From a virus: a stretch of 64,000 bases of DNA. Where the stretch lies: the IMG/VR virus record IMGVR_UViG_3300043410_000638, positions 1-64,000 of that record; one strand, written 5' to 3'. Below the pieces are notes generated by a model. That model searched no databases. It was not told the DNA's origin and worked only from the letters and a program-made list of their open reading frames with translations. Shown here in pieces: positions 5,998 to 13,719 of the stretch (positions are counted from its first letter, which is position 1; every line of letters starts with the position of its first letter). The translations under genes and the position numbers were made by a program.

Positions 5998-6516
5998 CGG
6001 GTGAAATGATCAGGTTTTGAAAAGGCAATGTTTTTGAGGCCTTGTGTGGCGGGCTCTGTAGGTTTGTCCCTAGTATTATTCATATGTTTTTATTAATTTG
6101 GGTTATGAGCATGAATAAACAAGTAGCCCCCCTTATAGGGGTATGCGTGAAAAAAGGGGTTCTCATATGGGGCTATTATTATTATTTTTAATAACTAATA
6201 TATATATATAGGTACAAATGCCTACACCCCCTGATTTTGCTGGATCAAAAACAAATTGCCTTTTCTACCGGATCATTCCAGCCGTTTAAATAGCGGGGGT
6301 ACACCAAGCCTAAGTCATTGATTTATAAAGAGAAAAAGCAATTTCTTTTGTAGGTAGGTCAAAGCGCCGACCCTACCGGCGGTGGGGAGACCCCTATATG
6401 TTTTACCTCCCCTGAGCGCGCATCTAAATAGCAATACGCACCCTATCCCAGCAATTTTCAATCTTGAGGCCCCTATTTTTTGCACACCAAATTTTTATAT
6501 AAAATTTTTGCACCTA

Positions 6517-6546
6517 TTGCCCCCACCACCCCCGGTGGGGTATAAT
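6517..6546 (+). promoter_or_regulatory. Rightward promoter with an inverted repeat in the spacer
   Basis: TTGCCC (6517-6522), 18-nt spacer and a perfect TATAAT (6541-6546), about 30 bases before the first rightward gene. The spacer is occupied by CCCCACC (6521-6527), loop ACCCCC, GGTGGGG (6534-6540): a perfect 7-bp inverted repeat lying exactly between the two boxes, as expected for an operator. Confidence 0.6.
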
Positions 6547-6577
6547 CTAATTTTGGTACCATCACAGCAAAAACGCC

Positions 6578-7075
6578 ATGGATTACAAAATCACTCAAGA
6601 CCTACTCAAAGAACTTTTCACTTATGACCCTGAAGGTTTCTTAATCTGGACTTCCGCGGCAAACAATCAACACGCGGGCAAACGCGCAGGCTACGCAAAA
6701 AAAGACGGTTATTGGCATATCGATCTTTTCAACAACACCGTATCTAGAGGCGCCCATCGGCTTGTGTTTTTATGGCATTGGGGTTACCTACCTAAATCAA
6801 TTGATCACATCAACCGCAACCCGCAAGACAACCGCATAGAAAACCTGCGAGAAGCTTCACCAACACAACAAAACGCCAACAAAAAAGTCGACCCAAGAAA
6901 CCAAACAAAAATGAAAGGGGTTGAATACGAAAGTAAACGTGGGACCTATCGGGCAAGAATCCGTGTGCAAGGAAAGCGGATCAACATTGGGCGTTATAAA
7001 ACAGCCGAAGAAGCCCATGCCGCCTATTGCGCTGAAGCGCAAAAGCTTTTTGGTGAGTACCATTTTTCAGGTTGA
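6578..7075 (+). CDS. HNH-AP2 homing endonuclease, 165 aa
   Basis: Free-standing mobile nuclease. The HNH_3-type core is SIDHINRNPQDNRIENLREA (about residues 73-92), with the DH pair and the N-x8-N arrangement that binds metal and cuts DNA. The C-terminal part (KGVEYESKRGTYRARIRVQG, then GRYKTAEEAHAAY) is an AP2-like DNA-binding domain. It sits between the rightward promoter and the terminase genes, so it would be transcribed first in the late arm. Similar in layout to the genes at 31275, 50376 and 55484. The sequence is more A-rich than the terminase genes, as expected of an acquired element. Confidence 0.85.
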   Translation: MDYKITQDLLKELFTYDPEGFLIWTSAANNQHAGKRAGYAKKDGYWHIDLFNNTVSRGAHRLVFLWHWGYLPKSIDHINRNPQDNRIENLREASPTQQNANKKVDPRNQTKMKGVEYESKRGTYRARIRVQGKRINIGRYKTAEEAHAAYCAEAQKLFGEYHFSG

Positions 7076-7100
7076 CATCCCTATGGGTCCCATCTAGGCT
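7072..7100 (+). promoter_or_regulatory. Possible promoter upstream of the terminase genes
   Basis: TTGACA (7072-7077) overlaps the stop of the HNH gene, followed at 17 nt by TAGGCT (7095-7100). The -35 is perfect but the -10 is weak (3/6). It could restore terminase transcription independently of the inserted nuclease gene. Confidence 0.3.
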
Positions 7101-7137
7101 TGGTGCCATCTGGGCTACCATACCCTGCGTAAATACA

Positions 7138-7635
7138 ATGGAAGACTTTGAAATCCCCATCGGTCGAGTCCCTCCCGCACATACGAGTGCGGTGTTTGCT
7201 ATGAGCGCGTTTCAGGAAGGCATCATTCCTGAAGAAAGCGCCGGCCCTCTGTCTGAAGAAGACATCGAGTGGGTCCACAATACTGTGGAGCAAGGACAGA
7301 AGACTGAGCCCGCTCCTTCCCCCGTCGCGGAACGCTACCTGCGAAATGCGTTTAGCCAGTACGATTTCGATATGCCAGTCACGCAAGAGCAGTGGCAAAA
7401 CTACGTGCTAACGCAGTGGTATCGGCAGTCCCAAGACCCTGACCCCAAAGTATCCAAATCGGCGCTTGATTCACTGGCCAAGTCCAGTGTGGTCAACCTG
7501 ATGGTGGAGAAGAAGGAAATCAGCATTACGACCAAGTCGGATGACGAGCTAAATCAGGAACTCAAGGCGTTGTTTGCCAGTTTGAAGGCAAAGACGATCG
7601 AAGGGAAAGCGGAGCGAGTGCCGAATGCTGGCTGA
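7138..7635 (+). CDS. Putative terminase small subunit, 165 aa
   Basis: Identified by position directly before TerL and by its layout: an acidic N-terminus (MEDFEIPIGRVPP), a helical centre with YLRNAFSQYDFDMPVTQEQW and WYRQSQDPDPKVSKSALDSL, and a C-terminal helix with KSDDELNQELKALFA. TerS proteins recognise the packaging site and feed DNA to TerL; no motif proves this here. Start ATG 7138 is chosen although its ribosome-binding site is weak. The end overlaps TerL by 11 bases. The 62-base gap before it may result from insertion of the HNH gene. Confidence 0.6.
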   Translation: MEDFEIPIGRVPPAHTSAVFAMSAFQEGIIPEESAGPLSEEDIEWVHNTVEQGQKTEPAPSPVAERYLRNAFSQYDFDMPVTQEQWQNYVLTQWYRQSQDPDPKVSKSALDSLAKSSVVNLMVEKKEISITTKSDDELNQELKALFASLKAKTIEGKAERVPNAG

Positions 7636-10063
7636 GCTTGAGGACATCACACCTGAGGAATATGAGGCGCTGTTAAGCGTTGCCAGCGTCGAGCAGCGGA
7701 AGCGGCTTGAATCTTTAATGGCCGAGATCAACCTCCGAAAAACCCGGGAGAGGGCGCAGCTAGAGTTCATTCCTTACGTGGAATCGGTCTGGCCAGATTT
7801 TATTTCGGGCGCCCACCACCGGAGAATTGCCAAAATCTTTGAACGCATCGCTGATGGCGAGCTCAAACGGGTGATTATCAATCTGGGGCCTCGACACACC
7901 AAATCAGAATTTGCCAGCTACCTCCTTCCAAGCTGGTTTTTTGGGCGGTTCCCCAAAAGAAAAGTCATGCAGATATCCAATACGGGTGAGCTGGCAGAAG
8001 GGTTTGGTCGTAAAGTCAGAAACTTGGTGGATTCAGATGACTATAGAAGGATTTTTCCAGCGGTCGAGCTTCGGAAGGACTCTACTGCTGCTGGCCGGTG
8101 GAATACAAATCATGGTGGGGAGTATTTTGCTGCTGGCGTGGGCGGTACTGTTACTGGCCGTGGCGCTGATCTACTCATTATTGACGATCCCCACTCAGAA
8201 GGTGAGGCGGTCCTAGCCCAGTTCAACCCTGAAATTTACGATAAAGTCTTTAGCTGGTACACATCAGGCCCACGCCAGCGTCTGCAGCCGGGCGGGGCCA
8301 TCGTGATTGTTATGTGTATGACCGGAGACACCCCGGTCCTGATGGCCAGCGGGGAAGAGAGACCCTTGCGGGATGTGCGCTCCGGCGATCTGGTGGCTAC
8401 CTTCGACAATGGCAGATTGACGACCAGTAAGGTCAATAATTGGCAGTCAAATGGTGTTGATTCCATATACAAGATACAAACACAATCTGGTAGAATACTC
8501 CGAGCAAATGAGAGACATCCGTTTCTCATAATGAACGAAGGGGTACTCGAATGGACCAGATTAAGGAACTTACGGCGGGGAGATTTACTTGTATCGTTGA
8601 AGGGTGCAACCGGCCTGCGCGAGCAAAAACCAAACCCGGAAAGTGCGGACCTTGCCAAGCCAGCGACAGCTACCACCGCAAAAACCCAAATGCCCCAAGA
8701 CGAGGGCCGGGGCACCACGGAAAATGGAAAGGTAAAACGTGCGCTGAGCCGGATTGCGAGAAGCCTGTGCACTGTGACGGGTTATGCCAAAACCATTACG
8801 CAAAAAAGTATTGGGCGGACGGAAAAGGAAGAGGGACCGCAGAGCAGCGCCGCGCACGTCGGGTCAAAAGCCGGTATGGAATCACGCTTGATGAGTATTC
8901 AGCACTGCTCAAAAAGCAAGGGGGCAGATGCGCAGTATGCGGAAATCTGCCCGGAGACAATGTTCGGGCCCATTGGGGCGGCAAACTGTGCATTGACCAT
9001 TGTCACGACACTGGAAAAGTTCGGGGTCTCCTCTGCAACGACTGCAATCTCGCCGTTGGCTATGGTAAGACAGCAGCAATACTTGAACGAGCTGCAGCGT
9101 ATCTCAGACTTCACAGCGGACCCGATAGTCTCAATAACTCCTGATGGGGAGGAAGAAGTTTTTGATGTTGAGATCGATCGCACCGAAAATTTCATTGCAA
9201 ATGGCGTTGTAAGCCACAACACCCGCTGGTCGCTCCGAGACTTAACAGGGCAGATTCTCGAGCATTCGATCGAGAAGGGTGGGGATAAGTGGGAGGTTAT
9301 TGAGTTTCCGGCGATCATGAACGAGGGTGAGCTGAACGAGAGACCTCTCTGGCCGGAATTTTGGTCGCTGAAGGAGTTGCAGGCGGTCAAAGCCGAGCTT
9401 CCACCCAGTAAGTGGGCTGCGCAGTACCAACAACAGCCGACCTCGGAAACCAATGCCATCATCAAGCGCGACTGGTGGAGAAAATGGCCTCATAAGAACC
9501 CGCCCCCGCCGGATTTTATCTTGATGACGCTCGATACGGCGTTTGAGAAGAAGAACAGTGCTGACTACTCGGCCATTGTGGTGTTCGGTGTGTGGAACAA
9601 TGATGAGGATGACGGGCAGCCTAACCTCATGTTGCTTGATGCGTACCGGGAGCGCATGGAGTTTCCTGTGTTGAAGGAGCGGCTCTTGGAGTACTACGAG
9701 GAATGGGAACCAGACTCGGTCATCATTGAGAAAAAAGCATCTGGGGCCCCGCTCATCTACGAGATGCGTCGGATGGGTGTACCGGTTGGGGAGTTTACCC
9801 CGACGAGAGGGAACGACAAGATCACCCGGCTCAACGCCGTGGCGGATATTTTTGCTTCCGGTAAGGTCTGGGCGCCCCAGACCCGGTGGGCGGATGAGCT
9901 GATTGATGAGGTGGCGAGCTTCCCCTCTGGTCGGCATGACGACTTTGTGGACTGCGTAAGCTTGGCGCTGATGCGGTTCCGTCAGGGTGGGTTTATTGGT
10001 ACGACCAAGGATGAAGAGGAAGAGAGTTTGCCGCGGTATCGGTCCAGTAGGGGCTACTATTGA
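7625..10063 (+). CDS. terL: Terminase large subunit interrupted by an intein, 812 aa precursor
   Basis: DNA-packaging ATPase and nuclease. Before the intein: an atypical Walker A, GPRHTKS (88-94), and Walker B LLIIDDPH (183-190). After it: TRWSLRDLTG (the conserved coupling motif, normally VMTRW-DDLTG), then the RNase H-like nuclease with LDTAFEKK (Asp637), VIIEKKASG (Glu702) and HDDFVDCVSLAL (Asp772/773/776). The intein occupies residues 231-532, exactly between Met and Thr of the MTRW motif. Splicing would leave about 510 residues, normal for TerL. Without splicing, the ATPase and nuclease halves would be separated by 302 residues. Confidence 0.92.
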   Translation: MLAELEDITPEEYEALLSVASVEQRKRLESLMAEINLRKTRERAQLEFIPYVESVWPDFISGAHHRRIAKIFERIADGELKRVIINLGPRHTKSEFASYLLPSWFFGRFPKRKVMQISNTGELAEGFGRKVRNLVDSDDYRRIFPAVELRKDSTAAGRWNTNHGGEYFAAGVGGTVTGRGADLLIIDDPHSEGEAVLAQFNPEIYDKVFSWYTSGPRQRLQPGGAIVIVMCMTGDTPVLMASGEERPLRDVRSGDLVATFDNGRLTTSKVNNWQSNGVDSIYKIQTQSGRILRANERHPFLIMNEGVLEWTRLRNLRRGDLLVSLKGATGLREQKPNPESADLAKPATATTAKTQMPQDEGRGTTENGKVKRALSRIARSLCTVTGYAKTITQKSIGRTEKEEGPQSSAAHVGSKAGMESRLMSIQHCSKSKGADAQYAEICPETMFGPIGAANCALTIVTTLEKFGVSSATTAISPLAMVRQQQYLNELQRISDFTADPIVSITPDGEEEVFDVEIDRTENFIANGVVSHNTRWSLRDLTGQILEHSIEKGGDKWEVIEFPAIMNEGELNERPLWPEFWSLKELQAVKAELPPSKWAAQYQQQPTSETNAIIKRDWWRKWPHKNPPPPDFILMTLDTAFEKKNSADYSAIVVFGVWNNDEDDGQPNLMLLDAYRERMEFPVLKERLLEYYEEWEPDSVIIEKKASGAPLIYEMRRMGVPVGEFTPTRGNDKITRLNAVADIFASGKVWAPQTRWADELIDEVASFPSGRHDDFVDCVSLALMRFRQGGFIGTTKDEEEESLPRYRSSRGYY
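8315..9220 (+). mobile_element. Intein in TerL, splicing domains in frame
   Basis: 302 codons. Block A starts at Cys231 (CMTGDTPVLM), with GDLVATF following. Block B is LRANERHPFL, with the expected His298 but Asn where Thr is common. Blocks F and G are VFDVEIDRTENFIANGVVSH, then Asn532, with +1 Thr in the host protein. All residues for protein splicing are present. Between about residues 328 and 505 the in-frame sequence matches no endonuclease known to me and is rich in Ser, Thr, Ala and Lys; that DNA encodes an endonuclease in another frame (8551-9144). In effect it is a mini-intein with a long linker imposed by an overlapping gene. Confidence 0.88.
8551..9144 (+). CDS. Endonuclease VII-type homing nuclease nested out of frame in the intein, 197 aa
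   Basis: Read in a different frame from TerL and lying wholly inside the intein. The C-terminal half is a typical recombination endonuclease VII/HNH domain: RYGITLDEYSALL, CAVCG (Cys127/130), CIDHCHDTGKVRGLLCNDCN (Asp149, His150, Cys162/165). The N-terminal half has two Cys-rich segments (CIVEGCNRPARAKT...CGPC and CAEPDCEKPVHCDGLCQNHY) that look like DNA-binding knuckles. The ATG at 8551 has GAAGGGG seven bases upstream, and a stop lies 14 codons upstream in this frame, so it should start here rather than continue from elsewhere. Likely role: cutting intein-free terL alleles to spread the element. Confidence 0.85.
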   Translation: MDQIKELTAGRFTCIVEGCNRPARAKTKPGKCGPCQASDSYHRKNPNAPRRGPGHHGKWKGKTCAEPDCEKPVHCDGLCQNHYAKKYWADGKGRGTAEQRRARRVKSRYGITLDEYSALLKKQGGRCAVCGNLPGDNVRAHWGGKLCIDHCHDTGKVRGLLCNDCNLAVGYGKTAAILERAAAYLRLHSGPDSLNNS

Positions 10064-10092
10064 GCATATACATACACTTGAGAGATGTCTGT

Positions 10093-10650
10093 ATGAAACA
10101 GGAAAAACTTTGTGAGAGCGAGGACATGACGATGGAGGAGCTGGGTATGGAGAATTCACGAGTTGATGAGGTCCGTGAGCGGATCAACATGATGCAGATA
10201 AGCCGGGAAGCAGCAATGCAGACAGACCCCACAAAGGTCATCTTCCCGCCGAATATCACCCCGGAGAACCGGTTAAAGGCGATGGAGACCATGCGTCTGG
10301 CTATGGAAGCCGAGAAAAAGCGGCAACCTATGATCCACACAACCGGGTATGTGAATACGACATTTGCACCATCACAGTTTTTGGTCGATGCTGACGTATA
10401 TAAGACACCCATACCTGCTACGCCGCCAGCAACCAAAGCCAACGATCGACAGGTCGGAGGCAGCCACTACAAGAATGCAGGTGTTGAGCCGTGGGATGTC
10501 ATCGACACATGGCCTAAGGAACAGCAGATTGGTGCATATCGCTCAGGTGCGCTAAAGTATATTATGCGTGCTGGTGACAAAGACCCCTTTAAGCAAGATA
10601 TTGCCAAGGCTCACCACTATCTCGAGAAATTGCTGGAAATTTTGGAGTAA
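10093..10650 (+). CDS. DUF3310-domain protein, 185 aa
   Basis: The C-terminal 70 residues (DRQVGGSHYKNAGVEPWDVI, then a GALKYIMRAGDK-type segment and a DIAKAHHYLEKLLEI helix) are a clear DUF3310 domain, related to T7 gp1.7, which has nucleotide-kinase activity. The N-terminal part is helical and poorly conserved. ATG 10093 is preferred; a TTG overlapping the terL stop at 10060 would add 11 residues. Its place between terL and portal is unusual for a nucleotide-metabolism gene, so a packaging-linked role is possible. Confidence 0.75.
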   Translation: MKQEKLCESEDMTMEELGMENSRVDEVRERINMMQISREAAMQTDPTKVIFPPNITPENRLKAMETMRLAMEAEKKRQPMIHTTGYVNTTFAPSQFLVDADVYKTPIPATPPATKANDRQVGGSHYKNAGVEPWDVIDTWPKEQQIGAYRSGALKYIMRAGDKDPFKQDIAKAHHYLEKLLEILE

Positions 10651-10653
10651 ACC

Positions 10654-13131
10654 ATGGCGGCTCCCTCTCTTGTCGACAAGCGGCTTATGCCGCAGAACCC
10701 CTTCCTGCAGGACGAAGATCAGCCGATTGAGGTAGTGATCGGAGATCCGATGGGTGAGGATGCTCTTGAGATCGACATTGAGATGGAGAAAGAGCCTAGC
10801 TTTGACGCCAATCTCGCGGAATACATGGATGAGGCCGACCTATCCAGTCTGGCCGGCGAGTTGCTGGATGATTTCGATAATGACAAGGACTCCCGGCGTG
10901 ACTGGGAGCGGACCTACATTGAGGGTCTGGACCTGTTGGGATTGAAGTTTGAAGATCGATCGGAGCCATGGGATGGCGCCTGTGGTGTCTATCACCCGAT
11001 GCTGACCGAAGCGACGGTCAGGTTCCAGTCCGAAATGATTGCCGAGACTTTTCCGGCGCAGGGCCCCGTCCGGGCCCGGATCATCGGCAAGGATGACAAA
11101 AAGCAGGAACAGGCCGCGGCGCGAGTTGTCGAGGATATGAACTACAACCTGACCGTGAAGATGGTTGAGTTCCGCTCTGAGCATGAACGCATGCTGTGGT
11201 CGCTGGCTCTGGCCGGCGCCGCGTTCAAGAAAGTCTACTTCGATCCGACCAGCAACCGCCCGGTATCCATGTTTGTGCCGGCCGAGGATCTTTACATGCC
11301 CTACGGGGCATCGGACGTGCGGACTTCACCGCGTGTCACGCATTTGATGCGTAAAACCAAGAACGAGATCCGCAAGCTTCAGTACGCAGGCTTTTACCGG
11401 GATGTTGACCTCGGGGAACCCCGAGTTGAGATGGATGACATCCAGAAGCGCAAGGATGAGGCGGATGGGTTCAGTGCCATCAACGACGATCGGTATCGGC
11501 TCCTTGAGATGCAAGTCGAGTGTGACCTTGCTGGATTTGAGGATGTTGACCCGGAAACGGGTGAGCCGACCGGTATCGCCCTCCCCTACATCGTCACGAT
11601 GGACAAGGGCACCCAAGAGATTCTGGCTATTCGCCGGAACTGGGACGAGTCTGACGCATTCAAGCAGCCCAAACAGCACTTTGTGCAGTACACCTACATA
11701 CCGGGATTCGGTGCGTATGGTTATGGTTTGATCCACCTCATCGGGGGTTCTACTAAGGGCGCAACCGCTATCGTCCGTCAGTTGGTTGACGCAGGCACCC
11801 TGAGCAACCTCCCGGGCGGCCTCAAGGCCCGTGGGCTTCGCATTAAGGGTGACGATACCCCCATCATGCCGGGTGAATGGCGCGATGTGGATGTCCCGGG
11901 TACATCCATCCGAGAGAATATTCTGCCGCTTCCGTACAAGGAACCGAGTCAGACCCTGTTCAATCTCCTCCAGAACATTGTCGAGGAAGCCCGCAGGCTG
12001 GCGGCCGTTGCGGATGTGAAGCTGAATGATATGAACGGCGAGGCGCCGGTCGGTACCACACTGGCTATTCTCGAGCGGACACTCAAGGTCATGTCGGCGG
12101 TACAGGCGCGCAACCATGCGTCCATGGACCAAGAGTTTAAATTGGTCGCCAAGCTGATCAAGGACTACACCCCGGCCACCTACGAGTATGACCCGGGCTA
12201 CGGCGCCACGCCGCAGCAGAAGAAGGAAGACTACGAGCAGACCGACATCATCCCGGTCAGTGACCCCAACGCCTCAACCATGGCGCAGCGGATCATCCAG
12301 TATCAGGCAGCGATCCAGTTGGCGCAGATGGCACCGCAGATTTACAACCTGCCAGAGTTGCATCGCGGGTTCTTGGAAGTGTTGGGCGTCAAGGGTGTCG
12401 ACAAGATCATCCCTGACAACGAGATCACCATGCCGGTCGACCCGGTCACTGAGAATATGAACATTCTCAATCAGCAACCGGTGAAAGCCTTCCTTGAACA
12501 GGACCATAAAGCTCACTTGGCAGTGCATCAGGCGGCGATGAATGACCCAATGATTGCACAGGTCATGGGACAGAATCGGAACGCACAGGCATTGCAGCAG
12601 GCCATGATGGCTCACATCATGGAGCATGTTGCCTTCCAGTACCGTGTTGAGATTGAACAGCAGTTGGGTGTGGCGATGCCGCCTCCCGGGCAGCAGCTTC
12701 CGCAGGCATTGGAGTCGCAGATCTCTCAGCTTCAGGCAGAAGCGGCACCACGTCTCCTTGCACAACACCAGAACCTTGCAGCGGCTGCACAGAACCAGCA
12801 GGCGGCGCAGGACCCGGTACTCCAGATGCAGCAAAAAGAACTGGAGCTCAAGGAGAAAGAACTGGACGACAAGAAATTCCTCGAGATCGAGAAGCTCAAA
12901 ACTCAGGTCGAGGTCGCCATGATCAACAACGAAGCAAAGCTAATGCTTCAAGGCGAAGATTCAAAGATCACGCTCCTGCAGAAGGGTATGGACATGGCCC
13001 AAGCCCAACAGGATGCGCACAGTTTGCTGCCCCCGGGGTCATCTCCTGCTGGAGGCCCCCCACCCACGCCTCCGGTTCCCGGCGCGGCAGCACCTATTCC
13101 GCCGGGTCCCGGCGCACCACCCATGGGTTAA
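10654..13131 (+). CDS. Portal protein, 825 aa
   Basis: Forms the dodecameric ring at the capsid vertex through which DNA is packaged and ejected. Identified by order (TerL, portal, co-chaperonin, scaffold, capsid), size, and segments typical of long podoviral portals: SEPWDGACGVYHPMLTEATV near residue 110, RFQSEMIAETFPAQGPVRA, and a long helical barrel segment in the C-terminal third. The last 150 residues are Gln/Ala-rich coiled-coil sequence ending in a Pro/Gly tail. ATG 10654 follows TTGGAGTAAACC. Portal assignment rests on context and general resemblance, not one decisive motif. Confidence 0.8.
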   Translation: MAAPSLVDKRLMPQNPFLQDEDQPIEVVIGDPMGEDALEIDIEMEKEPSFDANLAEYMDEADLSSLAGELLDDFDNDKDSRRDWERTYIEGLDLLGLKFEDRSEPWDGACGVYHPMLTEATVRFQSEMIAETFPAQGPVRARIIGKDDKKQEQAAARVVEDMNYNLTVKMVEFRSEHERMLWSLALAGAAFKKVYFDPTSNRPVSMFVPAEDLYMPYGASDVRTSPRVTHLMRKTKNEIRKLQYAGFYRDVDLGEPRVEMDDIQKRKDEADGFSAINDDRYRLLEMQVECDLAGFEDVDPETGEPTGIALPYIVTMDKGTQEILAIRRNWDESDAFKQPKQHFVQYTYIPGFGAYGYGLIHLIGGSTKGATAIVRQLVDAGTLSNLPGGLKARGLRIKGDDTPIMPGEWRDVDVPGTSIRENILPLPYKEPSQTLFNLLQNIVEEARRLAAVADVKLNDMNGEAPVGTTLAILERTLKVMSAVQARNHASMDQEFKLVAKLIKDYTPATYEYDPGYGATPQQKKEDYEQTDIIPVSDPNASTMAQRIIQYQAAIQLAQMAPQIYNLPELHRGFLEVLGVKGVDKIIPDNEITMPVDPVTENMNILNQQPVKAFLEQDHKAHLAVHQAAMNDPMIAQVMGQNRNAQALQQAMMAHIMEHVAFQYRVEIEQQLGVAMPPPGQQLPQALESQISQLQAEAAPRLLAQHQNLAAAAQNQQAAQDPVLQMQQKELELKEKELDDKKFLEIEKLKTQVEVAMINNEAKLMLQGEDSKITLLQKGMDMAQAQQDAHSLLPPGSSPAGGPPPTPPVPGAAAPIPPGPGAPPMG

Positions 13132-13137
13132 TAACGC

Positions 13138-13320
13138 ATGACTGCATTGGAACTGCTACGCAAAGAGCTCGAAGAGACGCTCGATGCGCATAAAGAGTCC
13201 GTGGCTTACGGCCACGCCAAGGATTATGCCGAATACCGGCATAACGCTGGAGTAATTATCGGGTTAACCAGCGCGCTCGAGAGAGTGAAAGACCTGCAAC
13301 GCTATCAAGAGGAAAACTGA
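13138..13320 (+). CDS. Small hypothetical protein, 60 aa
   Basis: Helical, MTALELLRKELEETLDAHKE, then a segment with HAKDYAEYRHNAGVIIGLTS and a C-terminal helix. Small proteins of this kind are common just after the portal gene in related phages as I remember them. Its stop TGA shares a base with the ATG of the co-chaperonin gene (TGATG), suggesting coupling. Function unknown. Confidence 0.65.
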   Translation: MTALELLRKELEETLDAHKESVAYGHAKDYAEYRHNAGVIIGLTSALERVKDLQRYQEEN

Positions 13321-13709
13321 TGTCAGCCACAGCAATTGACGCTGAAAAGACTCAAGAAACCGCCGAGAATTTGGCTTCAAGACTTCCCGACCCAGCAGGG
13401 TACAAGATGCTGGTTGTGAAGCCCGAGATCGAGGAAAAGTCGGCCGGAGGCATCGTGTATGCCGACGCGACCCGAAAGAAGGAAGAGCAGGGTGCAGTTG
13501 TAGGTCTGGTCCTGAAGCAGGGATCGATGTGCTACAAGGACGAAACCAAGTTCCCCACCGGGCCTTGGTGCAAGGAAGGAGACTTCGTACTCTTGCGCGC
13601 TTACTCCGGTTCACGCTTCAGCGTGGACGGCAAAGAATTCATCATCGTGAACGATGACCAGATCGAGGGCACAGTTGCTGATCCTCGTGGCATCAATCGC
13701 GCTTACTGA
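13320..13709 (+). CDS. GroES-like co-chaperonin, 129 aa
   Basis: Resembles the Cpn10 fold: GYKMLVVKPEIEEKSAGGIV matches the GroES N-terminal strand and start of the mobile loop (normally RPL-RVLVK...T-GGIV), CKEGDFVLL matches the GD-V-- strand, and FIIVNDDQIEGTV matches the C-terminal strand with I-GTV. A roughly 25-residue N-terminal extension is added. Phage co-chaperonins such as T4 gp31 replace GroES so that the host chaperonin can fold the capsid protein, which fits the position upstream of scaffold and capsid genes. Start overlaps the preceding stop. Confidence 0.82.
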   Translation: MSATAIDAEKTQETAENLASRLPDPAGYKMLVVKPEIEEKSAGGIVYADATRKKEEQGAVVGLVLKQGSMCYKDETKFPTGPWCKEGDFVLLRAYSGSRFSVDGKEFIIVNDDQIEGTVADPRGINRAY

Positions 13710-13719
13710 GGGTTAAGTC

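Larger units (their letters stand above)
5527..6577. promoter_or_regulatory. Divergent regulatory region between the two arms
   Basis: About 1 kb without a convincing gene, lying between leftward and rightward transcription. It holds two strong leftward promoters, a palindrome beside one of them, rightward promoter candidates at 5968 and 6517, many short G/C tracts of CCCCT/AGGGG type (for example CCCCT-TAT-AGGGG near 6129), and an AT-rich stretch near 6165-6212 including an (AT)n run. This is where an early/late transcription switch, and possibly a replication origin, would be expected. No tRNA is visible. Confidence 0.6.

Noticed and set aside
6382-6627. Plus-strand frame in the divergent region
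   Set aside because: Overlaps the HNH start and the promoter at 6517; Pro-rich translation of G/C tracts, no ribosome-binding site.
8315-9220. Sequencing frameshifts as an explanation of the offset nuclease frame
   Set aside because: Two exactly compensating errors would be needed, both splicing halves are intact in one frame, and the nuclease has its own ATG, ribosome-binding site and an upstream in-frame stop. Not fully excluded.
8585-9465. Long minus-strand open frames across the intein and the terL C-terminal half
   Set aside because: No ribosome-binding sites, no recognisable domains, and they lie opposite a clear coding sequence; shadow frames.
9242-10159. 305-codon minus-strand frame opposite terL
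   Set aside because: Composition (His/Arg/Leu/Pro-rich) is typical of antisense of a biased gene; no start signal or motif.
11326-12834. Minus-strand frames of 268 and 186 codons opposite the portal gene
   Set aside because: Antisense shadows of portal, rich in Leu, His and Arg, without translation signals.
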